DNA of 64,000 bases from Feifania hominis (GCF_014384765.1 NZ_JACRSP010000001.1:310001-374000), one strand, 5' to 3'. Shown: positions 32,255 to 41,266, counted from the first letter of the stretch. Made by a program: numbers and translations. Notes: generated by a model not told the origin, from the sequence alone.

Positions 32255-33059
32255 CAGCCGAGGGGAGTGGGTCGCTGTCGCATTCCAGGGGAATTTGAAT
32301 TTGGTAGCTCCAGTTCAAAATACCGGTGACAACGACAATCTGTACGGTGAAAGCAGGATTCACTGCATACTGCTCGCGCGCCGTGCGCACCAGCTGTTCC
32401 AGAGCGGTCTGTCTGTTTTCCTGCGTACAGTTTGAGCAGAGGTAGAGCCCACCGGGCAGAACAGTCAAATCCTGCGCCGGGGGATAGCGTGTGCAGACGG
32501 CGAAGAGGCGCGAATTGCCGTCGCGGGTGTAGATTCCGGCGAGATCTTCAAAGGAATAGGTGCTTCGGTGCGCATCGCCGATTTGCTCGTAGAAGTGGCG
32601 TAGATAATCGGTCAGTAACTCTAATCTTGGCTCGCTCAGGGTATTGGACAGGAGAATCACACGCTGCGGCAGCTGCCTTGTAAAGGGGATGTCGGTTTGC
32701 ACAAAGCCCTGCAGATTGTTTTTGTAACTCATCTGGGCGCGCCTGATTTTCGCCTTTGCCTGCTTCAGCCGGCGAATCTTATCGTCGGCGCTCTTGTCCG
32801 CCCGTTCCAGAAGTGACAAAACGCCCTCGAGATTTTCGTATTCCAGCACTTCGCGGATCTCACGCAAACTCAAATCCATCAGCTGCAGAGCCTGTACCGC
32901 ATTCAGCCGCACAAGCTCTGCCTCGGAGTAGTAGCGATATCCGGTCCACGGATCTTTTTTGTGGGGGCAGACCAGTCCGATGCGATCGTAGTGGCGAAGC
33001 GTTTCGCAGGTTGTGCCCGCCAGCTTTGCCGCCTCGCCGACAGTAAAAAATTTTTTCAT
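32235..33059 (-). CDS. MerR-family regulator with effector-binding domain
   Basis: This 274-residue protein has a MerR helix-turn-helix (FTVGEAAKLAGTTCETLRHYDRIGLV, with GYRYYSEAEL), a long coiled-coil dimer helix (residues 85-115, ERADKSADDKIRRLKQAKAK) and a C-terminal domain of the GyrI-like effector type. It resembles BmrR/TipA-type regulators that sense lipophilic compounds. It is divergent from the DUF4097 lipoprotein gene, and the shared region contains a MerR-type promoter with a 19-bp spacer and a perfect dyad. The likely role is ligand-dependent activation of that neighbour. Confidence 0.88.
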   Translation of the reverse strand: MKKFFTVGEAAKLAGTTCETLRHYDRIGLVCPHKKDPWTGYRYYSEAELVRLNAVQALQLMDLSLREIREVLEYENLEGVLSLLERADKSADDKIRRLKQAKAKIRRAQMSYKNNLQGFVQTDIPFTRQLPQRVILLSNTLSEPRLELLTDYLRHFYEQIGDAHRSTYSFEDLAGIYTRDGNSRLFAVCTRYPPAQDLTVLPGGLYLCSNCTQENRQTALEQLVRTAREQYAVNPAFTVQIVVVTGILNWSYQIQIPLECDSDPLPSAAEKDPA

Positions 33060-33069
33060 AAGTTACCTC

Positions 33070-33100
33070 TTGACATTTGTGTAACACAAAGGTTTACAGT
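33070..33100 (+). promoter_or_regulatory. MerR-type promoter (19-bp spacer) with operator dyad
   Basis: TTGACA (33070-33075) and TACAGT (33095-33100) are separated by 19 bases instead of 17. The spacer contains the perfect dyad TTTGTGTAACACAAA (33076-33090). This is the classic arrangement that MerR proteins activate by twisting DNA, and it points at the DUF4097 gene. Confidence 0.8.
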
Positions 33101-33165
33101 AATCACTGTACCATTGACTATTGAAAAAAGCAATGCCAATTTTAAGACAAACGGAGGAGAATAAA

Positions 33166-33831
33166 ATGAGAAAAGTTTTGGCTGCTGCGGCCGCGCTGCT
33201 GCTTTGGACAACACTTCTGACAGGGTGCTCCACAACGGCGGAGAATTGGGAGGAGAAGAGCTACCAGGCGGACGCCGGAGAAATTTCACAACTGGAAATT
33301 GATGTGAGAGACAGAAAAATCGAAGTGGAACCCTCGCCTGACGGGCAGATTCATCTGAACTATTGCGAGAGCGACAGAGAGACTTACCACATCACCGAAG
33401 AGGACGGAAAACTCGTGATGACGGTGCAAAGCGGCAGCAATCAGATGACTTTTGGCACGAGCGCTCCGCTTGAAAAGCGCACCATCCGTCTTCAAATTCC
33501 AACCGACGGGCTGTCGTCGGTGAGTCTTTCCACTTCGGGTGAAGAGCTGAATATTTCCACTGCGCTCACTCTGACAGATCAGATGACCTGCAAAACCAAC
33601 AACGCTGACATTGTATTTGAGCCGCTGGATGTTGGCGGCGCCATTCGCCTTGAGGCGAAAAATGGGGACATCACCGGGACGGTGGTCGGCGGCTACGACG
33701 ATTTTTCCATTACAACTCAAGTCAAAAAAGGGGAGACCAATCTGCCGAAGAGTAAGCCAGAGGGGGAAAAGTCGCTCGCTGTATCAGTGAACAACGGGGA
33801 TGCACAGATTCGTTTTGAAAAAGCGCAGTAA
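33166..33831 (+). CDS. DUF4097-type lipoprotein
   Basis: This 221-residue exported protein starts MRKVLAAAAALLLWTTLLTGCS, a lipoprotein signal with acylation at the Cys after LLTG. The mature part is rich in beta strands with repeated V/I-x-V and S-x-S-x-S patterns (ISQLEIDVRDRKIEVEPS, AIRLEAKNGDITGTV), typical of the DUF4097 beta-helix or adhesin-like family. The family is often linked to envelope stress systems. AGGAG precedes the ATG at 33166. The MerR-type promoter immediately upstream implies control by the divergent regulator. Confidence 0.8.
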   Translation: MRKVLAAAAALLLWTTLLTGCSTTAENWEEKSYQADAGEISQLEIDVRDRKIEVEPSPDGQIHLNYCESDRETYHITEEDGKLVMTVQSGSNQMTFGTSAPLEKRTIRLQIPTDGLSSVSLSTSGEELNISTALTLTDQMTCKTNNADIVFEPLDVGGAIRLEAKNGDITGTVVGGYDDFSITTQVKKGETNLPKSKPEGEKSLAVSVNNGDAQIRFEKAQ

Positions 33832-33861
33832 TTTCCCAAAGTGGGACGGGACGCTGACGTG

Positions 33862-33898
33862 CAAGCCAGCCGGGTCGAAAGACCCGGCTGGCTTTTTT
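33862..33898 (+). terminator. Intrinsic terminator after the DUF4097 gene
   Basis: AAGCCAGCCGGGTC and GACCCGGCTGGCTT pair around GAAA, with six Ts. Confidence 0.95.
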
Positions 33899-33971
33899 GA
33901 GGGACGAATTGAGGGAAATGGCTGTGGTTTATTCTGTGGGGATCCGTCAAAAATAGCAGAGAGACCAGACT

Positions 33972-34000
33972 TTGACAGAAGTGACAATTTGATGTAAAAT
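33972..34000 (+). promoter_or_regulatory. Promoter for the osmoprotectant transporter operon
   Basis: TTGACA (33972-33977), 17 bases and TAAAAT (33995-34000). Confidence 0.8.
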
Positions 34001-34056
34001 ATGAGTTGTCAGCTGGAAGCCAAGCACATTGCAATTTCGTTCTGGGAGGAATTTAC

Positions 34057-35181
34057 ATGATAGAGTACAGGAAAGTAGTCAAAAGCTACAACGACGTCGA
34101 AGTGGTCAGAGGAATCGATCTGACCATCCGCGATGGGGAATTTGTGGTTCTCATCGGGCCGTCCGGCTGCGGCAAGACAACGACACTCAAAATGCTCAAC
34201 CGGTTGATTGAACCGAATTCCGGCGAAATTCTCATCGACGGCCAAAATGTCAAACAGATGAACCCTGAGCGACTGCGCACCAGCATCGGCTATGTCATTC
34301 AGCAGATCGGCCTGTTTCCGAACATGACGGTGGAAGAGAACATCTGCGTGGTGCCAAAACTTCTCAAATGGGATAAAAAGCGCTGTCACGAGCGGGTGCT
34401 TGAGCTTTTGGCGCTTGTAAACATGCCCTATGAGGAGTATGCAAAAAAGTACCCCAACGAGCTCTCCGGCGGACAGCAGCAGCGCATCGGCGTTCTGCGT
34501 GCGCTTGCGGCCGAACCACCGATTATTCTGATGGATGAACCCTTTGGCGCGCTCGATCCCATCACGCGTGATACACTGCAGGATGAGGTCAAGGCTCTGC
34601 AGAAGCGGCTTCGAAAGACCATTATCTTTGTCACCCACGACATGAACGAGGCCATCAAAATGGCCGATACCATCGTCTTTATGGACCGGGGTGTGATTCA
34701 GCAGATCGCGCCGCCGGAGGAGATGTTGCGCGCACCGGCAAACGACACCGTGCGCGAATTCATGGGCAAGCACGTGGCGTCCGTCGGGCACGAGACGGAT
34801 CTGCTCAGCGCGGATGTCATGAGAAAAAAGATTGCCAAGGTCTCGAACAAATGGCGCACTCTCGAGTGCGTCGAGATGATGAGCCGCCTTGAAATCGACT
34901 CGCTGATTGTAGTGGATGACGAAGAGCGCTTTGAGGGCATTGTGACCATTGAGGCCATCAACGAGCACGGCGCACCGGGCGAGTCGGTGACGAAAATTCT
35001 CACTCGCGATGTGCCGACGGTCCAGACGACAACACCCGCCAAAGAGGCGTTTGAGCAGCTTCTCGAGCGAAAGTCGAGCTATCTTGTGGTGCTCGACGAA
35101 CAGCGCCGCGTCGCGGGGATCATCACTCGAACAAGCATGTCCAAGGCTCTGGCAAGCGTGGTCTGGGGAGGTAAGTCATGA
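34057..35181 (+). CDS. opuCA: Osmoprotectant ABC transporter ATP-binding protein (OpuCA/ProV type)
   Basis: This 374-residue ATPase powers import of glycine betaine, choline or carnitine. Walker A is GPSGCGKTTTLK, the signature is LSGGQQQRIG, and Walker B is IILMDEPFGALD. Two CBS domains follow from about residue 250 (MRKKIAKVSNKWRTLE and IIVVDDEERFEGI-like; then LVVLDEQRRVAGIITR), which sense ionic strength in OpuA/OpuC proteins. The start at 34057 has GGGAGGAA; an upstream ATG at 34006 lacks one. The gene overlaps the first permease by 4 bases. Confidence 0.93.
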   Translation: MIEYRKVVKSYNDVEVVRGIDLTIRDGEFVVLIGPSGCGKTTTLKMLNRLIEPNSGEILIDGQNVKQMNPERLRTSIGYVIQQIGLFPNMTVEENICVVPKLLKWDKKRCHERVLELLALVNMPYEEYAKKYPNELSGGQQQRIGVLRALAAEPPIILMDEPFGALDPITRDTLQDEVKALQKRLRKTIIFVTHDMNEAIKMADTIVFMDRGVIQQIAPPEEMLRAPANDTVREFMGKHVASVGHETDLLSADVMRKKIAKVSNKWRTLECVEMMSRLEIDSLIVVDDEERFEGIVTIEAINEHGAPGESVTKILTRDVPTVQTTTPAKEAFEQLLERKSSYLVVLDEQRRVAGIITRTSMSKALASVVWGGKS

Positions 35182-35825
35182 CACTGGAGCGCTTTTTTGA
35201 CACATATGGCCTCATGCTGCTCAAGGCCATTGGGACCCATTTGATGTACGTCGTGGTCTCGGTGAGCGCAGGCTTTGTGGTAGCTTTGGTTCTCGGCGTT
35301 CTGCTCTCGCGGGTGCCGCGGCTGTCCAAGGTGATTTTGCCGGTGATCTCCATTTTTCAGACCATTCCCGGCATCGTCTTCATCGGCGTGCTGTTTCTGT
35401 GGATCGGCATGGTTCCGCTGACGGTTTTTATCGCCCTCGGCGTCTATGCGGTTTTCCCCATTTTGAAGAACACCTATGTGGGAATTTTGAGCGTGGAGGA
35501 CAAGTACAAGGAGGCGGCCCGGGGCTGCGGCATGGGCAAGTGGGCGATTCTCACCCGTGTGGAGCTGCCGCTTGCGATGCCGACCATCATTGCGGGCGTT
35601 CGCATGTCGGCGATCTACACTGTGAGCTGGGCCGTGCTGAGTACGATGATCGGCCTTGGCGGTCTGGGCGAATTCATCTACCGGGGCATCAACACCAACA
35701 ACAATGAGCTGATCCTCATCGGTGCGCTGCCGGCGGCCCTGATGGCAATCGGCATTGGGCTGCTCATCGACTGGATTCAGAAGAAAGTTACCCCGCGCGG
35801 GCTTCAGCAGGGAGGGGTGAAATGA
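35178..35825 (+). CDS. opuCB: Osmoprotectant ABC transporter permease 1
   Basis: This 215-residue inner-membrane protein has five to six membrane segments and the OpuC/ProW EAA-type loop (YKEAARGCGMGKWAILTRVELPLAMPTIIAG). IFQTIPGIVFIGVLF and a GLGGLGEFIYRGI segment are typical of the choline/betaine permeases. Its start overlaps the ATPase gene (ATGA) and its end overlaps the second permease gene by 4 bases, so all are translated together. Confidence 0.92.
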   Translation: MTLERFFDTYGLMLLKAIGTHLMYVVVSVSAGFVVALVLGVLLSRVPRLSKVILPVISIFQTIPGIVFIGVLFLWIGMVPLTVFIALGVYAVFPILKNTYVGILSVEDKYKEAARGCGMGKWAILTRVELPLAMPTIIAGVRMSAIYTVSWAVLSTMIGLGGLGEFIYRGINTNNNELILIGALPAALMAIGIGLLIDWIQKKVTPRGLQQGGVK

Positions 35826-36418
35826 TGGAGTGGTATCGGATCTGGGAGCATCTCTACATTGTTCTCGTCGCCACAGGATTCACAGTCATTGTTGGGCTGC
35901 TGCTCGGTTTTGTGTCCTACTGGAACGGCGTTGCGCGAAGAATCATTCTCTGGTCGGTCGACATTTTACAGACTGTCCCGGCCCTGGCCATGCTGGGCGT
36001 CATCATGACGGTATTCGGCGGCAGCAAGACCACCGTCATCATTGGCCTTGTGCTCTACTCGCTGCTTCCGGTGGTGCGAAACACCTATGTGGGCCTCAGC
36101 GGCGTGAGCCCGGCTGTCCGTGAGGCGGCGCTTGGCATGGGTATGAGCCGCACCTACCGGCTGTTCCGTGTGGAGCTGCCCATTGCGTTCCCGGTCATTT
36201 TCACGGGCATTCGCATTTCGACTGTGACGGCCATCGGCGTTGCCGTATTCGGCACCTTTGTCGGCGGCGGCGGGCTCGGCCAGGTGATCTACCGTGGAAT
36301 TCATACGCAGAATATGGGAATGATACTCTTTGGCACTGTTTCGCTGATGGTCATGGCGGTTGCCATTGACGGGCTGATGAGCCTGATGGAAAAGAGACTT
36401 TACAAACACCAAATGTGA
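35822..36418 (+). CDS. opuCD: Osmoprotectant ABC transporter permease 2
   Basis: This 198-residue permease is homologous to the one before it: ILQTVPALAMLGVIM, an EAA loop (VREAALGMGMSRTYRLFRVELPIAFPVIFTG) and GGGGLGQVIYRGI. It starts with ATGATG right at the end of the preceding gene, with GGGAGGGG upstream. Two different permeases plus a separate binding protein is the OpuC layout. Confidence 0.92.
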   Translation: MMEWYRIWEHLYIVLVATGFTVIVGLLLGFVSYWNGVARRIILWSVDILQTVPALAMLGVIMTVFGGSKTTVIIGLVLYSLLPVVRNTYVGLSGVSPAVREAALGMGMSRTYRLFRVELPIAFPVIFTGIRISTVTAIGVAVFGTFVGGGGLGQVIYRGIHTQNMGMILFGTVSLMVMAVAIDGLMSLMEKRLYKHQM

Positions 36419-36434
36419 GAGGACAGGTGATCGT

Positions 36435-37346
36435 ATGAAAAAGACAATTTCTCTTTTGCTGTGCGTGTTACTGCTCGCCGGTGTGCTTGCCGGCTGTGGC
36501 AGCAAGGGCGACAAAATCATCATTTTGGACGGGGAGTTTGCAGAGCCGGAGCTCGTCGCCGAAATGGCAAAGCTGCTCATTGAGGAGCACACCGATCTCA
36601 AGGCCGAAATCAAGGACGCTATGAGCCCCATCTACGGCTACAATGAAATGAACGCGGGCAAAATTGATCTGATGCTCAGCTACGATGGCAGTCTGCTTGT
36701 CACGTTCATGAAGAAAGACGACAGCGATGTCCCCGAGGGTATGACGACCTACGACTATGCAAACGAGGTTGCAAAGCAGCAGACCAACGTCTATCTGCTC
36801 GACAAGCTCGGTCTTAACAACACCTATCAGGTAGCCGTGCGGCAGGAGACAGCTGACAAATACAACCTGGAGACAGTAAGCGATCTCGTCGCCGTGGCGG
36901 ATGAGCTCGTATTCGGTGCAGAGCACAAATTCTTCGACGAGGAGAGCAGCATCCGCTACAAGCCCCTGTGCAAGTTCTACAACCTCAATTTCAAAGAGGG
37001 CAAATCGGTCGATCTCAATCTCAAGTACTCCGCGATGGAGAGCGGCAATATTGATGTCACCGTGGTGTATGCGACCGACGGGCTCAACGCCAAGGCAAAC
37101 TTGAAAATTCTCAAGGATGACAAGGGGTTTTTCCCGGATTACAACGGCGCAATCCTCGTGCGCAAAGATCTCTTTGACGACTACCGGGATAAGGCACCCA
37201 ACCTCGAGGAGGTTCTCAACATGCTCGGCGGTCAGTTCACCGATGAGAGCATGGCACAGCTCAGCTACGAGGTGGATGTCAACGGCCGCAGCCCCGAGGA
37301 GGTCGCAAGGGAATTTCTGGTCGAAAAGGGCCTGATCGAGAGCTAA
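36435..37346 (+). CDS. opuCC: Osmoprotectant-binding lipoprotein (OpuCC type)
   Basis: This 303-residue exported protein starts MKKTISLLLCVLLLAGVLAGCG, a lipoprotein signal. The mature protein is a type 2 periplasmic-binding protein of the OpuAC/OpuCC group: EPELVAEMAKLLIEEHTDL, INAGKIDLMLSYDG-like and YNLETVSDLVAVADELVFGAEHKF. It captures betaine-like solutes on the cell surface. The order ATPase, two permeases, binding protein differs slightly from Bacillus opuC, where the binding protein lies between the permeases. A terminator follows. Confidence 0.9.
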   Translation: MKKTISLLLCVLLLAGVLAGCGSKGDKIIILDGEFAEPELVAEMAKLLIEEHTDLKAEIKDAMSPIYGYNEMNAGKIDLMLSYDGSLLVTFMKKDDSDVPEGMTTYDYANEVAKQQTNVYLLDKLGLNNTYQVAVRQETADKYNLETVSDLVAVADELVFGAEHKFFDEESSIRYKPLCKFYNLNFKEGKSVDLNLKYSAMESGNIDVTVVYATDGLNAKANLKILKDDKGFFPDYNGAILVRKDLFDDYRDKAPNLEEVLNMLGGQFTDESMAQLSYEVDVNGRSPEEVAREFLVEKGLIES

Positions 37347-37357
37347 CATACACAAAA

Positions 37358-37391
37358 CAAAAGGAGCTGTCAGCGACAGCTCCTTTTTTCT
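37358..37391 (+). terminator. Terminator of the osmoprotectant operon
   Basis: AAGGAGCTGTC and GACAGCTCCTT pair around AGC, followed by TTTTT. It also faces the minus-strand germination operon. Confidence 0.9.
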
Positions 37392-37399
37392 TTCAGATG

Positions 37400-38485
37400 T
37401 TACAGTCTTCCTTTCCTGCGCCCGTAGAACAGACAGCCAAAGCAGGCGGCAGGGATCAGGAGAAACACGGCGAGCAGCAAATAGCGCAGATGGAGAATCA
37501 CGGAGAGGTTCAGCAGCGGCGCCGGCCTTACCCAGAAGAGAAGCACAAAGAGTACAGCGCAGAGCCCCCACGTCCACACCGGGCGCCGGATGCGCGGCGT
37601 GAGAGAGGCAAACCCCTCAACAGCCGAGCACAGACAGGCAATCAGTGCAACCATCATAAAAATGAAATAGGCTGCGCAGATAATCGCGTCAATGCGCTCG
37701 AGCACCGAGTCGATGCGCAGCACACTCAGCGCCGCTATGGTGGGATAGGCGGCCGCCGAAACAGTCGGCGAGCCGAGAACCAGGACATCGCGCAGCGCCA
37801 CAAGAGCAAGAAAGACGCCGCCTGTGGCAAAGGAGAGTACAAGGGGCTTTGTGGATTTCTTACCTTTGGGAAAGCTGCCTGTGAGATTGATGAGCAGGAT
37901 GGGCAGCGTAAAGGGAATCAGCAGCGTGACGGCCGCACCGTCAAAGAGGCTGCTCCAGTCGGGGACCATTGGCAGCAGATAGCGGAAGTCAAACTGAGAC
38001 GACGAGAGAATGTTGAGCAGGACAAGCCCGGCGAGCAGCAGCGGCACGCCGAAGAGAGAAAAACGTCCGAGCGCGTCAAATCCGCAGTGAACGCCGTAAC
38101 CCGCAACGAGGAGAACCGACGCAATGGTGATGAAAGAGGGGAAGCTGACCACGGACAGGAGATTGACAAGCCCCGTCATAAATTGCAGAAGCCCCGCCGC
38201 GGCAACAAGGGAGAACAGGCTCACAAAAACGCTTATCGTGACGGCAATGGGCTTTCCGACCGCCAGGGTGAGCGCCTCGCGCAGCGGCCTGCCCCCGGTG
38301 ATGCTACCCGCCGCACCGAGGAGAAACCCGACTGGCAGCGCAAACACCGTGCCGATGAGGATGGCGAAAAAGGGAAAGAGCGTGATCTTGAGGGCATTGG
38401 TCAGAATGACCGTGCCCGAGATGACAAGGGTAAAGCCGACAATGTAAAGCTGCAGGGGGGTGAGGGCAAAATGGCTTCGTTTCAA
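37400..38485 (-). CDS. Spore germination receptor subunit B (GerAB family permease)
   Basis: This 361-residue protein has about ten membrane segments and belongs to the GerAB/YndE branch of the amino acid permease superfamily. It would bind the germinant within a spore inner-membrane receptor. LTPLQLYIVGFTLVISG at the N-terminus is the family start. I place the start at TTG 38485, preceded by AGGAGG; the upstream frame is shadow coding of the C subunit. The TTG overlaps the stop of the preceding GerC-type gene (TTGA), showing translational coupling. Gene order A-C-B differs from the usual A-B-C. Confidence 0.88.
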   Translation of the reverse strand: MKRSHFALTPLQLYIVGFTLVISGTVILTNALKITLFPFFAILIGTVFALPVGFLLGAAGSITGGRPLREALTLAVGKPIAVTISVFVSLFSLVAAAGLLQFMTGLVNLLSVVSFPSFITIASVLLVAGYGVHCGFDALGRFSLFGVPLLLAGLVLLNILSSSQFDFRYLLPMVPDWSSLFDGAAVTLLIPFTLPILLINLTGSFPKGKKSTKPLVLSFATGGVFLALVALRDVLVLGSPTVSAAAYPTIAALSVLRIDSVLERIDAIICAAYFIFMMVALIACLCSAVEGFASLTPRIRRPVWTWGLCAVLFVLLFWVRPAPLLNLSVILHLRYLLLAVFLLIPAACFGCLFYGRRKGRL

Positions 38486-39678
38486 GTGACATCCTCCTCT
38501 CCGGCCGGGGCAATGGGTTCGGTAAAGCGCGGATCGCCCGTCAGGGAAATGCTCACCGTGACCGTGAGCGGAATCTGTTCGAGCACTTCGCCGAAACGGG
38601 GCTCGAGCTCCCGCCAATCCTGCGGGTGGTACATGCGAAGCAGATTGCCGAAGCCATAGACGTCGCAGTGGGTGTCGCGCAGCACGCGGCGAACGGAGCT
38701 TGAGATGTGCTCTTCGAGATAGAGCTCCATCTGCGAGGTGATGCGTTCAACGCTGCGGCGCTCATCGAGCGGCGCGATGTCGGGCGCCTGGGAGATGTCG
38801 CAGCCAAGGCGCAGCTCCGCATGGAAAGAAGGCTCGCCTGCACGGACCTCACTTTTGATGGAGCAGTGCGACGTCTGGATGCGCATGCTGACACCGTCAT
38901 GTGAGATGACGCCAAGCGACTGCTCGTTTTTGAGCAGATGGACGACAAAGGCATCGTCAAAGTTGAGAAGTCCTGCAAGACGGTCGTCGTCGAATACCGC
39001 AAGACCGCTGTAGACAATCAACGGGTCGCTGCCCTCCGGCAGAGTCTCAAGGGCCTGCTCGTCGAGGGGCTTGCCCTGCGAGCCGTCCTCGGGGTTCTGC
39101 AGCGTGAACCAGGGCAGCGAAAGTGCAGTCCCTCCAGTGCGCAGTGTATTGAAGACCTCAAACAGCTTAAAGTGGTGTTTCTCGGATGAGCCGACCTGGG
39201 GACTCAACATATCGGCAAGCTGGCCTGCGCTGAGCTGAGTGCCGACCGGCGGCGCTTCGAGCAGTGCTCTGGCACTGCCGGATGTTACGGCGATGTAGAG
39301 ATTCAGCCGTGTCTGCGACTGCTTTAAAAACCAGTCGAGCGGTTCGGTGAGTCCCTCGCGCGCGAGGGGTTCCGAGATCAGAAGAATGACTGCGTGGCCC
39401 CAGAAGCCGAACTTTCCCGTGATGAGCCCGAAATTCTGTGCGCACTCGGCAAGGGTGTCTCCCTCGACGGTGATATACTGGGGTTTTCCGGCCGAGTCTG
39501 GGTCGACGCCGCCGAACTCGACGAGCTCATAGGTGAGCGAATAGGTCTCTCGCTTGCCGATGTCGAGCGCTGCCCCGGTGATGATGGCCATGTTTTCTAT
39601 TTCACGGTAGTTGCCTGCACAGCCGCCGAGCGACAGACTGAGCGCGAGCGCCGCGCAGAGGAGTTTTCTCTTACTCAT
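38482..39678 (-). CDS. Spore germination receptor subunit C (Ger(x)C lipoprotein)
   Basis: This 398-residue protein starts MSKRKLLCAALALSLSLGGCAGN, a lipoprotein signal, and continues YREIENMAIITGAALDIGK, which is the Ger(x)C N-terminal signature. The C-terminal GerAC domain includes LEEHISSSVRRVLRDTHCDVYGFG. In spores, the C subunit is lipid-anchored to the inner membrane and needed for receptor assembly. It overlaps the A-subunit gene by 8 bases and the B-subunit gene by 4. Confidence 0.92.
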   Translation of the reverse strand: MSKRKLLCAALALSLSLGGCAGNYREIENMAIITGAALDIGKRETYSLTYELVEFGGVDPDSAGKPQYITVEGDTLAECAQNFGLITGKFGFWGHAVILLISEPLAREGLTEPLDWFLKQSQTRLNLYIAVTSGSARALLEAPPVGTQLSAGQLADMLSPQVGSSEKHHFKLFEVFNTLRTGGTALSLPWFTLQNPEDGSQGKPLDEQALETLPEGSDPLIVYSGLAVFDDDRLAGLLNFDDAFVVHLLKNEQSLGVISHDGVSMRIQTSHCSIKSEVRAGEPSFHAELRLGCDISQAPDIAPLDERRSVERITSQMELYLEEHISSSVRRVLRDTHCDVYGFGNLLRMYHPQDWRELEPRFGEVLEQIPLTVTVSISLTGDPRFTEPIAPAGEEDVT

Positions 39679-41173
39679 GGCGGCGCCCCTTTCTGATTTG
39701 ATTGCTGCGGCTTGCGAAGAACGGCCGCCGCCTCATGACAGTCCACGGGCTTCGTACCGGGCTGTCCTTGAGAGTGCGGTGTGCGGAGACGGAGGAGTAG
39801 GCGAGGTAGGGCACGCCGAAAGACTCCAGGGAGAACAGATGAAGAAAGATGGCGAGCAGCGCCAGAGAGAACCCGTAGATGCCGAGAAGAGCAGTCGCTG
39901 TGAGAATGGTGTACTTGCAAAAGAGAATCGCGCCCGAGAGTTTTGGCACCAAAATACTGGTGACGCCGGAAAATGCGATGACAATCACAATGGGGGCGCT
40001 GATGAACTTCGCCTCGACAGCGGCCTGACCGAGTACAAGAGAGCCTACGATGCCAAGTGCCGAGCCGATGCCCGTTGTGCCGCGCAGTCCCGTCTCCTTG
40101 AGAATGTCGAAGATGATCAGCAGTGCAAAGGCCTCGAGTACCGTGGGAAAGGGGACGCCCTGGCGGGCATTCGAGATGCTGACTATGAGTTTGGTCGGCA
40201 GCATCTCCTGGGAGAACGTAACCATGGACACATAGAGCGCCGGTACGGTGATGCACAGAAAGAAGCCGACAAGACGCAGCAGCCTCGAAAACGAGGCGTA
40301 GATGTAGTTGACGTAGTAGTCCTCGCTGGTTTGAAAGAGCTCGATGAAGAGAGTGGGAGCAGTGATGACGACCGGGGTGCCGTCCACCAGAACAGCAACG
40401 CGCCCCTCGAGCAGCTTTGCCGCGACCACGTCAGGCCGCTCGGTGGTGGCTACGGTTTTAAACGGCGACAGGGCGCCCAGATGGCTGACTTCCGCAAGAT
40501 AGTTTGAGTCGAGCATGGAGCCGAGGTCATATTCGTCGATTTTCCTGCGCATGCGCTCGACGAGCTTTGGGTCGGCAATGTTGTCGATGTAGCACAGGCA
40601 GACCTGGGTTTCGGTGCTCTTGCCGCAGCGGCTGAACTCAAATTTGAGATGGTGGGTCTGTATCTTACGGCGAATCAGTGAACAGTTTGGGAGAATGGTC
40701 TCGGTGAATCCCTCTCGCGGACCCTTGAGAATCTCTTCGCCGGGCGGCTCGCTCACCGAGCGGGCGGAGTAACCCTTGGTGTCAATGCCGACACAGCGCG
40801 GGCAGCCGTCGATGAACAGCAGCGTATCCCCCATGAGCAGACTTGGCAGCGCATCGCCGAAATTCTCAGCCTCGGCGAGCTCAATGGTGGTGAGTGTCTG
40901 GGTGTAGACGGCGTCAAAAAGACCCGCGCCGGGGGTGAGAATTTCGCTCTCGGCAAGCGGGCGGATGATGTTTTCATTGATGATACGGGAATTGACCATC
41001 GCGTCCACCACCACAAGGCAGAACCGTACATTTGGGTTGTGCCGGTTCTGGACAAAGCGGTAGCGGATGGTCTGGTCGTTTTGGAAGAGCGAGTGGATGA
41101 TGTCGATGGCGTCATCGAGTTTCTTCGGTATTTTGATGTCCTTGGGATTCATCCCGTCGATGTTCTGTTTCAT
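39671..41173 (-). CDS. Spore germination receptor subunit A (GerAA family)
   Basis: This 500-residue protein has a long soluble N-terminal part (residues 1-280, with DCGVxxxx-like SEPPGEEILKGPREGFTETILPN, the diagnostic GerA stretch) and a C-terminal membrane part with four to five segments, including FFLCITVPALYVSMVTFSQEMLP. It is the A subunit of a nutrient germinant receptor. GAGGAG lies eight bases before the ATG. A sigma-F/G-like promoter is visible upstream. This operon is the strongest evidence that the host forms endospores. Confidence 0.93.
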   Translation of the reverse strand: MKQNIDGMNPKDIKIPKKLDDAIDIIHSLFQNDQTIRYRFVQNRHNPNVRFCLVVVDAMVNSRIINENIIRPLAESEILTPGAGLFDAVYTQTLTTIELAEAENFGDALPSLLMGDTLLFIDGCPRCVGIDTKGYSARSVSEPPGEEILKGPREGFTETILPNCSLIRRKIQTHHLKFEFSRCGKSTETQVCLCYIDNIADPKLVERMRRKIDEYDLGSMLDSNYLAEVSHLGALSPFKTVATTERPDVVAAKLLEGRVAVLVDGTPVVITAPTLFIELFQTSEDYYVNYIYASFSRLLRLVGFFLCITVPALYVSMVTFSQEMLPTKLIVSISNARQGVPFPTVLEAFALLIIFDILKETGLRGTTGIGSALGIVGSLVLGQAAVEAKFISAPIVIVIAFSGVTSILVPKLSGAILFCKYTILTATALLGIYGFSLALLAIFLHLFSLESFGVPYLAYSSVSAHRTLKDSPVRSPWTVMRRRPFFASRSNQIRKGRRHE

Positions 41174-41208
41174 GCGGGCAGCTCCTCATACGATAATGCA
41201 GTTTGACT

Positions 41209-41238
41209 TAGTATGCCGATTTTGCCGCTCAAAAATGC
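41209..41238 (-). promoter_or_regulatory. Sigma-F/G-like forespore promoter for the germination operon
   Basis: On the minus strand, GCATT (41234-41238), an 18-base spacer and CATACTA (41209-41215) resemble forespore promoters (GHATR and CATNNTA in Bacillus). It lies 36 bases before the GerAA start codon. Assignment is inference. Confidence 0.5.
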
Positions 41239-41257
41239 GGCGCGAACGGAAACTTTG

Positions 41258-41266
41258 TGATATAAT
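41258..41266 (+). promoter_or_regulatory. Extended -10 upstream of the AEC transporter
   Basis: TGA followed by TATAAT (41261-41266) makes an extended -10 box. There is no clear -35. The region after it (about 41267-41325) holds GCCGC/GCGGC and GTCCCGCAGGGAC-like hairpins of unknown role. Confidence 0.4.
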
